Shown here piece after piece: positions 35,501-45,031 of a stretch of DNA of 64,000 bases (within the stretch, counting starts at the first letter, position 1; each line of letters starts with the position of its first letter). The position numbers were made by a program, and so were the translations under genes. The DNA lies in contig NC_092572.1 in the NCBI RefSeq assembly GCF_037975245.1, forward strand, positions 20,882,489-20,946,488, given 5' to 3'. The stretch comes from Apostichopus japonicus. Taxonomy: Eukaryota; Echinodermata; Holothuroidea; Aspidochirotida; Stichopodidae. The notes under the pieces were generated by a model. It saw only the letters and a program-made list of their open reading frames with translations, ran no database searches and was not told where the DNA came from.

Positions 35501-38500
35501 ACGACTAGAGTACCTTAGACCAAGCACAGTGTTAGGGGATAGGTTGGGGGTATGGGGACATCCATACCATCTCCCCCCCCCCCCACCAAAGAAAAATCAG
35601 ACCTTCTTCCCCAAACACCATCTGATACCCCTTTACCCGAACAAAATATTCTCAAAGGTAAAGGGCCAAGAAAATTCAAACTATTCAAATATCATACCTA
35701 GGGAAGCCGGCGAGGACCGATAGAACAGAAGGCCAAGATAAATTAGTAGCATTGAGGATTAGAACCTCAGTTCTCTCTTTTCCCAGTCTTGTACATCTGA
35801 TAGAATCTGCTCCACTGCAGCTACCTAACTCTGCAGAAGCCAGATTGAGAAATTCCAATCGTGGCATGAATTTTATAACTGACTCCACCTAGAACGAAGC
35901 ATATAAATATGTAAATTAAAATACTAAAATATATAATGACACCTCGATGAGAATTTGTAACAAAGCAAGCAACACATCTGGGACAGTTCAAGGATAACCT
36001 GGTGGCTGTGCTTTATTGCTTAGCAAAACTGCTGAAAAGTTTCAGAGCTTTTAGACCAAATATAACATTCTCATAGCATTTTGAAAGGCAACAATATGAA
36101 TTTTTCAAACTTTGTGATAATTAGTAAATTGCATCTGGCAACAGTAGAATGGATCATGTCATCAGGGCAATTCAGCTGAAAACATCTTTGTTTTTCTTTA
36201 TAATCTTTCAATCATTTAGAAAAGGAAATTTAATAGAAATCAGAATGCAAGAATGCATTTTGGTTTCGATGATGGAACATGAGCAGTTTTCTTCATGAAT
36301 GTGACGTAATGTATCATGAGGGTGTACATGTTTCAGGGTTCGTACACTTTTTTCACAACCAAATTCAAGCACTTTTCAATCACTTTTCAAGCACCAAATT
36401 TATGTATTCAAGCACATGCTTATCATTAACAATAGACATTCTGTGAGACAGAGGCATAGAACACACAAAGCTGAACAAAGTAATCAAGTACAAATTCTTT
36501 AACACCCTGATAAAAAATAAAAAAATACATACTGTACAATGAATGGAACAAATCTTTAAAGGTATACTGACAGATACAGGTTATTCTCAGTATCAGTAAA
36601 AGAGCATTAAATTCTTAGTATGTCAGTCTTTGAATTTTGAAAATAGCTATAAATTATTCCAATAAAGATCCACAAAGGATAAAAATGCTAAGTAGAGCTT
36701 ACTAAAGAGAAATAGAAACTGCATGTACATGGTTATTTTAAGTATCCAAATACTATACAAAGAGATTGAGTTCACCGAAACACCCACTTTTCCCTTACAC
36801 CTGAGGAAAACCGTCTTTTATAAATTATAGTACCATACAGTACTTTACATTTGATACAAAAGTTACTTCTAAAACAGCTTTGTATTTGTCGCAATAGGTT
36901 AAGTTTTAACCGCGCAGCACAGTACCATGATTTGCATATTACACCAAAATTTACACTCGGCGCCCAGATGGCGGGAAAATGGGTCATCATGTTCAATGTG
37001 TTGTTTCATTCCCATGGTGCGATGAACTTGGGCAAGTTCGAATGTCGATGACCTACAGTACTTATGTTCCGTGACCAATGTCAATGGGAATTATGTGTGT
37101 AAAAACTCAGGTTTTTCCACGTGTTATATATATAAAAGTTTTACGTAAGCGGAGCGAATTTCGGGGCGGCTCGTTGATTGTGAGGAAGCACTTATCTAAA
37201 CGTCAATACTTGTGAAAAAATATGTTTTTCTTCAGAAAATATTTTTGACTAGTAATTGGAATCTCAATGTATTAAGAAGTACTGGGGTAAACCTTATCAT
37301 TGCATTTTGGGGGAAGTCAGATATTCAAGTGCAAACTATTGGTTTTTCATTTAAGGTTATCGTGGTTTTCTTGCGAGGTGTATACGGCGTAACTTTCGAT
37401 GTAGGCTAAGAGGTAGGATCGGCCAGGACCTACCTAGTTCTCATGAATTGTTACCTACATTCAATATAATGCCTAACGGAAGCAACTCTTATAGATAGTA
37501 AAAGACTGGGGCACATTGTCGTAATTAATATAGTTTCCTTGCTAAAGTTTTTGCACTGATTGTATCCATAGTTTGTGCTCCTAGTTGCGCTGTTTTCTTT
37601 GTTACTCTTAGTCTTATCGGCTTAAGTATATGCTAACTCTGTGGTTGAACATTTTGGAAAGTTATCAATTGGGCTTGGTGCGATACTGAGTTTACTGACT
37701 CTTTTCTTCATCACAGTTTATTCTAACCCATAGAAGCTCTGTTATGTAAAGCGGCTGCGAACACCCTACGTTTACAGATTATACGAGATTGTACGTCTTT
37801 TCGCGCGTATAATCCCTATTCAGGGGCACTAGAGCGAAGCCCTAAGCCGCGTAGACACGGCGTAGACACCTCGTAGACACCGCGTAGAAAGTTGAGTACA
37901 GAAACGTATAACAAAGTATAATCGCGTAGATAAACGTAGAGTATACGTCTACGCGGAGTTATACGTGAGCGGTTCTGTAGGTGATGTCCACAGATAATTA
38001 TAAGCCGCTGCGGAAACTGTTAAATTCAGCGTGTTCAAGATCACGCAACCTCCAGAGCCGTATATTTATACGGCTCTGGCAACCTCTAATGCAATGTGTA
38101 CGCTGGGTATATAAAGACATGATATTATAGAGCCACAGATGCATTACGCACAATATGCGCTAATTGCAAGCGCTGTCACAACTCTTGTATCACTATCTGT
38201 GACTATTCAAAGTACGTTTAAACCTAGAATTTTGTGACCAAATGTTTCGTAATTTTTAGACAACTAAGACTTTTAATTTCTTTTGGTCACAATTTGACTA
38301 TTCTACGGTAATTATTGTGTAACAATTACATACTAAATATGATTTGCATTAAGCATGTTAAATTTCAAGCACTTTTCAATGACATTTTCCAAAAACATAA
38401 GAATTCAAGTACTTTCAAGGCCTTGAAAACTGACCAATCAAATTCAAGCATTTTCAAGGTTTTCAAGCACCCGTACGAACCCTGATGTTTACAAGGATTT

Positions 38501-39542
38501 CAAGATTTGACCTCTGATGACCCCAAATGACCTTTGACCTCCGCCAAAAACAATAGGCTTCTTTAAATCAACGTGGTACCTCTACACACTAAATTAAAGG
38601 TGGGCCCAAGCTTCCAGTATTGAGATGTCATGTTTACAAGCTGGGCATCACAATGCACTCACACACACATACACACATACATACACACAAGCCATCATGA
38701 ATGCATAGGTTACGATTATCAACGAAACCAAAAAGAGACATTACGATGACATTCTAAGCACAGAGAGTGTTCACAGATAAGGAAACATTCCAAATGTTTC
38801 AGGTTTCACGAATAAATCAACAGGCAGATTATCATAGGCTAGAAGTAAAAGCTTTTGAAGTACATCTGCCCACAGGATATCACAGAGCCCCTACTGTATC
38901 TACTAACCATATCTCAAGTTAGGGTCAAGATATGGATTTCAACTAGCAGTGTGAAATATTTGTTTCTCTTCAATACAAGTTTCACATTGTTTTGCCACCA
39001 GAAAATCATTTTAAATTAAGTAATATTCCAGTCACTAAAGGTGCACACATCTCATCTCTGCAATTATTCCTCGTCATCTACATTTCATAAAAAGAATGAA
39101 CTTTCTCACCACATTCCAGGATCCAAGTCTGTTAGCAGAGAGGTCCAGCTCAGTAACATTTCGAACCTTATCGGCGATTTCTTTTACCTTACCAGCAGAG
39201 GTGATGTTCTGATGATCAAGGACGACTTGTCTTAGGAAGGTATTTGCTGAAGTGGGAACAGACGAAAATAGTTAAAGGTACAGTAAACTTGAGCGTTTTC
39301 CTCAAACAAGAATTTTAAAAGCATATCCATATATACTTTGATGAAAGGAATTGATAGTTTTTAAATATTGTCTTCATATTTTCTTTATTTAACCAGCATA
39401 TTTTGATAATAAACATACCACCAGGTTTAGATTTTGGACAGAGTATAACAATTCCATCATCAGCACCAAAGTCTGTTTCATCTTCCTCTTCCTCCTCCAG
39501 GTATTTAGCAGTGAATGCCTCCACAAAGCTTTTTCCAGTCAT
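32573..39542 (-). CDS. TBCEL: TBCEL-A, left copy: tubulin cofactor E-like protein with LRRs and UBL
   Basis: Minus-strand exons: 39419-39542 (ATG), 39110-39246, 35698-35888, 34398-34892 and 32573-32918, with phases 1, 0, 2, 2, giving 431 in-frame codons. Human TBCEL is about 424 residues. Order: N-terminal SFVEAFTAKY, an acidic run, leucine-rich repeats from about residue 60 (NVTELDLSANRLGSW, VENLLLVNNPLSGL, LQLRGIPLL), the linker REDAERAFIRKFMD, RYEEL, then a UBL from about residue 335 to 420 ending NIRDGDEITLEE. There is no CAP-Gly, which distinguishes TBCEL from TBCE. The family destabilises tubulin; its UBL is thought to link to proteolysis. If the donor GTATGC at 32571-32572 is ignored, the frame reads on to a stop at 32480 (461 aa). 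If used, it joins in phase 0 to the TBCEL-B exon at 31151. An upstream 5' UTR exon is likely, as an acceptor-like TTACAT/TTACAG precedes the ATG. Confidence 0.85.
32990..34260. repeat. Dispersed repeats within the TBCEL-A (left) last intron
   Basis: CAAGTATGAAGTTAATTCAACC and GTCACATACATACACACACA belong to the GGGCGTCACAT family. Between 33490 and 33995 a ~240-bp unit is duplicated (GTGACTCAAAAGTATCTTTG against CTGACTCAAAAATATATTTG; TGTCCCAAAATGCAT in both). Absent from the right copy's shorter intron (49009-49794). Confidence 0.65.
36334..38484. mobile_element. DNA transposon-like insertion, CAGGGTTCGTAC ends
   Basis: The left end is CAGGGTTCGTACAC and the reverse complement of the right end is CAGGGTTCGTACGGG. 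Both are followed inward by repeated TTCAAGCACTTTTCAA phrases, in opposite orientation. ATGTTT flanks it on both sides (36328-36333, 38485-38490), a possible 6-bp duplication. No transposase is recognisable. It contains a CGTAGAC-rich cluster (37840-37970) and a nested palindrome at 38053-38078. It lies in the intron between exons 2 and 3 of TBCEL-A (left). Confidence 0.7.
38053..38078. mobile_element. 26-bp palindromic element with 8-bp TSD (hAT terminal-repeat pair)
   Basis: CAGAGCCGTATA, a TT loop, then TATACGGCTCTG. It is flanked by perfect GCAACCTC repeats at 38045-38052 and 38079-38086. The element has no interior between its two inverted ends. Confidence 0.75.
38490..38710 (+). repeat. 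Dispersed GGGC(G)TCACA repeat with (CA)n
   Basis: Contains GATTTGACCTCTGATGACC, TGACCTTTGACCTCC, then GCTGGGCATCACAATGCACT and ACACACATAC repeats. Confidence 0.6.
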
Positions 39543-39684
39543 ACTGTCCTCTTTATGTAAGAGAACATTAATTCAATATATGTAACACTGGGTGGCACAA
39601 ACATTAATTCAATAAATGTAACCCTGGGTGGCATATTAGCACAGCAGCTCAAGTTCTTTGAGTTGTAACTACTCCAAACTGCAA

Positions 39685-39835
39685 ACAATAAATAGTAATA
39701 AATAATAAATAACATTTATGAAGCGCCTAATAAAAAATTTTCTAAGAGTTTAACAAAGGAAAATAGAAACATAGCAAACAAACACTACGAAGAAAAAAAC
39801 AAACGTTTTAGGCTGTCTTTTGAAAGCTCCATCCA
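39685..39835 (-). mobile_element. L2/CR1-like 3' tail fragment, reversed
   Basis: AATAAATAATAAATAACATTTATGAAGCGCC on the plus strand is the reverse of the (ATTATT)n plus GGCGCTT tail seen in other copies. Confidence 0.5.
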
Positions 39836-40070
39836 GCTAAAATTCAGTCTAGCGAACCATCACATTTGAAGATGGTGTACCTACGTATCCTTCCACGCTA
39901 TTCAAACAAAGTTTCACCGATACAAACAATCCTACACCAAGGTTAAATCCATTCCTAAAATGTAACTTTCTGCCATAGGTTTCAAGCCTTAGCCGCCATG
40001 GCAGAAGGATCGAAACCTATGGCTGAAAGGTATGGTGGTATGTACCTATATGGCGGAATTGCATAGATCC
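39835..40070 (+). mobile_element. MITE-like element, left duplicate copy
   Basis: About 235 bp matching the reverse of 11847-12055 and the sequence at 52795-53230; it includes GCCGCCATGGCAGAAGG and TATGGTGGTATGTACC. It provides the empty site for the SINE inserted at 53011: GTATGTACCTATATGGCGG is uninterrupted here. Confidence 0.7.
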
Positions 40071-40539
40071 CTCTCGTACTACACTACTAGTATTAGTCAC
40101 ATTATAGCAGTACTTGCAATGTCCTTTATATAAGGCCAATTCAGCCTATAAAATAGAGTACGTTCAGTTAAATATTACACATGGCCTAATTAACATTAGC
40201 CTAACGTTTTATTATAGTAACCCTTGCCTAACTCACAGTTACACAGTAGCATAGACCTTAATTAGTGAGATCGTACTATTACCAGTACTAGGCATAGGCA
40301 CTATAGTACAGGCAGGCTACAATGCCCTTGCTTCGTTAGACCTTACTCAATACTTGGTCACGTTGGATCCCTTTTGGTTTCTGCTGCAGCTCTATTGTCT
40401 CTCGTAATGAGTGGATAAATGGCAAGCATTGAAGCTCCCGTACCTAGGCCTCTCTCACTCGTTCAAAGGTGCATTACGTCATACATTACTCAAATGTAAA
40501 CAAACATCATGATAGCTGACTGTCTTGCATGCATGTCGT

Positions 40540-40707
40540 TTGTTTCCGTTTTTCGTTCAGGGAGTATCGCTTCTTTAGCAGATCTCCGAGTTCACACGCT
40601 GTTCCCGCAGTAAGTAGGCGGGCCTGTACGACAACACTCTAAATGCGTGGACATTTCAACGTAAAGCCTTCCAACGTGGAACTGATACCCGGGGAAATGC
40701 GGCTATA
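40540..40707 (-). promoter_or_regulatory. Putative promoter/5' UTR region of the left TBCEL pair
   Basis: Strongly conserved with 53745-53905 although surrounding sequence has diverged. On the minus strand it contains GGCCCGCCTACTTACTGCG (GC-box-like), then GATCTGCTAAAGAAGCGATA and CCCTGAACGAAAAACGG. It lies about 1 kb upstream of the first coding exon, consistent with a non-coding first exon. Inference only; no TATA box. Confidence 0.4.
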
Positions 40708-41693
40708 TTAAGGGCCACAAAATGATCCAAAAGAGAAGCTTGTGTTTTTTTTTTAACATGCAACTTATAATAATATAACAGTAATACTAATTTAACCCGA
40801 GCAATTGAGCTAGTTCCCCCAGCTATGCAAATATATTTCATTAATCCACTTATACAAAAAGTATTGAGACTATTGTCTGCCACATATGAAAATACTCTCT
40901 CATTGAGGATATTCAATGAGAATTGTAATACATTTTCATGATCCATAACAAAAAATGTTATTAGAAACATGCAAAGATGAAAAAGTCGTTCAATATTAAA
41001 GGAATCAAATTGTACATGTCCAACTTTCTGGTAATGAGGCAATTACCATATCTCAGTACAGGACAAAAACCCACTGGAATGATGCATAAATTGACTCGTA
41101 TGTTCTTTAACTTTTTTTCAGCAGAACTGCATGCGTAGCAAAACAAGAAAGATTTGGAACTGAGATTCAAAATGCTCTAGAAATGTGGCATAGCAAAGTT
41201 TTATAAAGACACTAACATTATTCAACACACGTTGACTCACTACAATAATAAATATGTGTAATATCAACTTGATAAATTTACCCACTATCTACCAACACAT
41301 TAATACCAAGTATGAATAAATTCTGACTTCCGGTTGCGGAATTATTAGCATTTGGAGATTTTCACGTTTGACCCCGACCTCAATAGTATTATTCATGAGA
41401 TGAGCACCAAAATTAATAGTGTACATCTACTCACTATGGCGCATATATGTGCCGAGTATGACTTCAATCCAACTTGTCGTTGTTCAGTTACCGTCTTTAC
41501 AAGCTATTTTAGTGAAAATCAACTTAAGCCCCGCCCCTAATATATATGCATAATATCAATTTGAACATATCTCACCATGTACCCGCTTTCTATCAACACA
41601 TTAATACCAAGTACAAATAAATTCTGACTTTTGGTTTCAGAGTTATTAGCATTTGAAATTGTTTACGTTTGACCCATGTGACCTCATTCATGA
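40708..41693. other. Inter-block DNA, partly dispersed repeat
   Basis: 41290-41693 contains two imperfect units with ACACATTAATACCAAGTA and AATAAATTCTGACTTYYGGTT, then TTTGACCC and CATTCATGA. These belong to the repeat family into which the Gypsy element has inserted. No gene recognised in 40708-41290. Confidence 0.5.
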
Positions 41694-41922
41694 TGTTATG
41701 GGTATGATTAGCGGTGCCCTACCCAAAATTGTGTTGTTTGTTTTGGCATTCAATAGCGCGTATGGTGGGCGGAGCCCAGAGGTTGATAACATGTGCCTTA
41801 ACGTTATAACAACTATATGCTAGCTGTTTTTCCTCTCTACGTCTCACAGTTTTACAGGTAGATTGGTGGGGTGGTGCTTGGGTCCATGCTTCCAATGGGG
41901 ATTGAGATATCCGGGTCTTAAC
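41694..41922 (+). repeat. 5' LTR of the Gypsy element
   Basis: Shares CTTAACGTTATAACAACTAT, TTTTTCCTCTCT and CAGTTTTACAGGTAG with the 3' LTR, but has about 70 extra bases near its start. Confidence 0.8.
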
Positions 41923-44655
41923 GAATTGGCGACCCTGCCAGGACTGAAGTAACCAATAGATTAGACCTGGAGAGTGGAGACCACAATGAAGACGGGCCAA
42001 AGCACCTCAGCCGATGATGTCGCGGAAACGGATATGAGGGAAACGGTAAAAATGTATGAGCGGAAGCCCAAAGGACTTGGAAGCAGAGTTTGAAAGATAT
42101 CTAGGGGAGCTAAAAGTGACCACATCAACCGGGCCCTGAGAAGGAAAGTCACCCTCCCACGGACCATGCTCTGCCATACAAGAAAGAGTTCAAGATACAA
42201 GGACAGATCGGGGACGTACCTGGGCAACGTGACAAGCTAGCATTCATGTCTCTGGTCCACCAGATTGACAGTGGACTGAAAAGAGGGTATCCTGAGAAAG
42301 AAATCGTAGAGGCTGTAGTTAGAGCTGTAACACCTGGGACTTTTTGGAGGGACGGGACGACTTAGACCTCCCCATTACCAGACGTCTGCTGATGGCTCAC
42401 TCCCAGGAGCGGGGAGCTACTGAACTGTATCAGGAGCTATGTGGTATATATCACAGGGTAGAACTGAGACGGCACAGCATTTTGTCCTCCGTACCCTGGC
42501 ACTGAAGCAGAGAGTACTCTTCGCATCAAAATAAGCCAAACCGAAGAACGCCAAATTTAAATATGATCAAACCCTTGTAGAGTCAATGTTTAAACATGCA
42601 GTGTCAACTGGGTTGTCGAATGCCAAAGTTAAACAGGAGGTAAAGAGGGCCTTCTCCAGCAACACATGCTGCGAGAAAGATCTCCTAGAGAGGGTAAACC
42701 AAGCATCTCATTCCGAGGCAGAAAGGGCGAGAAAGATGCAATTGAAGAAGCCAGTCACAGCATCGGTTGAGATGACAAAGAATGACCGACACATTCCTGA
42801 AGTAAAAAGAGAGAAGAGCCCAAACTTGTACGAAGAGGTACAACTATTGAAGACACAAGTGACTGAAATATACAAGACATAACAGCAGGGAGAAGGGCGA
42901 AAACGTTTGAGAGGCCTCGGGATGCTCCGATTGTCAACAGGATGGTGTAGGAGACCGTTACGTCATTGTTATAAATGTGGTTAATCCGGTCACCTATCCA
43001 GGGGTTGCTTGGCAGGTAAGCAACAGGGAAACGCCAATAGGTGTCCTCTGGTGGACGAGAAGGGACCTCGGGCGATGTCCATGCAGTAAATGTAAATGGG
43101 CTTGAATGTCCCGACTTGCTTAGACAGGTTACAATGAATAACGATTAGTCTCGAAAGAGGAGAGAGAAGACTGTTGACCTAGCTGGTGAAAGGGGCATTG
43201 TAAATGGAACCCTCAACGGGATTGATAGTGAACTGCTGTGGGATACGGGTTCAGCTGTATCTCTAGTCTCGGACATTTGGGTCAAATATCACCTTTCTCA
43301 TGCTGAAATAAGAACAGTTGAGTCCACCCCTTACAGCATTTGTGACACCGTGGGGCCTCCATGAATGAAAGAGAATACCGTTCGGGTTAAAAAAACGCCC
43401 AAGCGGAGTGGAGGGATGCCTGTATGGTCTGAACAACGACATTTGTTTTGTATATTGAGATGATGTGCTAATCCATGGCAGTACATTTAAAGAACACTTG
43501 GAGAATCTTAAGAAAGTACTGGCCAGACTACAGCAACATGGGATAAAGCTAAAGACCTGTAAATGTACTCTTTCAGACACAGGTCAGGTACTTGGGCAGA
43601 CTAGTCACTGAAGAAGGACATGTTAGACCCTACAGATCTTGAACCAGTCCTTTAGCTCAAAGATAAGAAAACATCAACAGTTGGGGAAAATGCTAGGGTT
43701 CATTGGCTACTTCAGGAGCTCCATTCAAAACTTCTCAGCAATTGCCAGTCCTCTCTTCAAGCTGTTACAGAAGGAAAAGGGTTCTACACAAAAACCCAAT
43801 CGCAGAAACCAGAAGAACAACCATCTACCCAACTCGAATCAGAAGATAGCCAGTACTGAGGAGCATCAGGAAATTTTATGTAGTCTGATTGACCTACTAA
43901 CGAGACAACCAGTTATGGCATTCCCTGATAACTCTAAGCCATACATTCTCCACACCGATGCATCGTTAGTTGGGCTTGGAGCTGTACTCTACCAGGAACA
44001 GGAGGGGAAACTGAGAATAATTGCATATGCCTTCCGAACTCTCAGTGCTACAGAGAAGAATTACCACTCCACAAAACTTGAATCCCTGGCACTGAAGTGA
44101 GCGGAGACAGAAAGTTTTCAAGATTACCTGACATGTGCAAAGCACTCTGTGGTCTACACAGATAATAATCCCCTCACTTAATGACGACAGCACGTTTAAA
44201 TGCAACAGGTCAGAGGTGGGTATCAGATCTTGCCTCATTCAGATTTGGTATCAAGTATCGACCAGGGCACAGTAAGCAGGATGCCGATGTGTTATCAAGG
44301 ATGCTCTAAGAGACCAACATCAATGAGTACATCCAGGAGTGTACTGCAGAAGTTCCGGGATGTGCTCTCCAGACATTTGTGTATGCAGACTCATTTACTG
44401 CTGATATATACCTGTGTAATATCACGAACGTGTATACATTCAATAGTATGGGTGCCAAGGTGATTCTAGTAGTGAGATGACTAGTAAGGTTTATATCTCC
44501 AGCTTGTTATTAGCAAGGCTAAAAAAAATTAGAACAGTATAGAGTGCCTTTAATAACTTTTATTAACCATTAGTTTCTTCTTACATTGAATTTTATATTT
44601 CTTCATACCATACATGTTTACATGTCAGGAATGACATCTCTAGAGGAGGGGAGAG

Positions 44656-44815
44656 TGTTATGGGTATTAACATGATTAACATGTGCCTTAACGTTATAAC
44701 AACTATAAAGGTAAACTGTTTTTCCTCTCTCCGTCTCACAGTTTTACAGGTAGCTTGGTGGGGTGGTGCTTTGGGTCCATGCTGCCAGTGGGGATTGAGA
44801 GATCCGGGTCTTAAC
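44656..44815 (+). repeat. 3' LTR of the Gypsy element
   Basis: 160 bp; preceded by the polypurine tract. No direct repeats flank the two LTRs. Confidence 0.8.
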
Positions 44816-44955
44816 TATAGGTTTATTCTACCCAGTATGGCGAATATACTAAGTATGACTTCAATCCATGATTCAATTACGAGCCAAGGGCGTCACATAC
44901 ACACACACACCCACACACACGCAGTCACCATTGCATAGATTCCTTGAGCCTTCAG
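44816..44955 (+). repeat. Dispersed GGGCGTCACAT repeat with (CA)n, at duplication edge
   Basis: Reads CCCAGTATGGCGAATATACT, CCAAGGGCGTCACATACACA, then a GAGCCTTCAGGC hairpin-like end, and runs straight into the start of the duplicated block at AAGGAATCAA. Confidence 0.7.
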
Positions 44956-45031
44956 GCAAGGAATCAATAAAATCTAATATTGTTCTCTTCCTACTGGCGC
45001 TGATGCTGATTTGGCTCCAGTTCCACTGTAT

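Larger units (their letters stand above)
25790..40707. repeat. Segmental duplication, left copy
   Basis: Matches 44956-53908 in exon order, exon lengths, many intron stretches, a tRNA-like SINE and the upstream region. At the right edge AACGTGGAACTGAT is shared and then similarity fades. The left edge starts at AAGGAATCAAATCTAATATTG-like sequence. This copy is about 6 kb longer because of insertions and satellite growth. Confidence 0.85.
41694..44815 (+). mobile_element. Decayed Ty3/Gypsy LTR retrotransposon
   Basis: LTR-like ends TGTTATGGGTAT...GGGTCTTAAC lie at 41694-41922 and 44656-44815. A purine tract (GAGGAGGGGAGAG) precedes the right LTR, and TTGGCGACCCTGCC, a primer-site-like stretch, follows the left one. 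Plus-strand fragments appear in family order: a gag-like stretch (42200-42880), a CCHC zinc knuckle near 42963-43020, an aspartic protease core with LWDTGSA near 43240, the end of the RT palm near 43455, RNase H (FPDNSKPYILHTDASLVGLG, 43921-44090) and a late YRPGHSKQDADVLSRM-like stretch near 44250-44305. The frame is broken many times; the RT catalytic box has a stop in place of its second residue. Most of RT and all integrase are missing. The right LTR lacks about 70 bp present in the left. Dead element. Confidence 0.85.
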
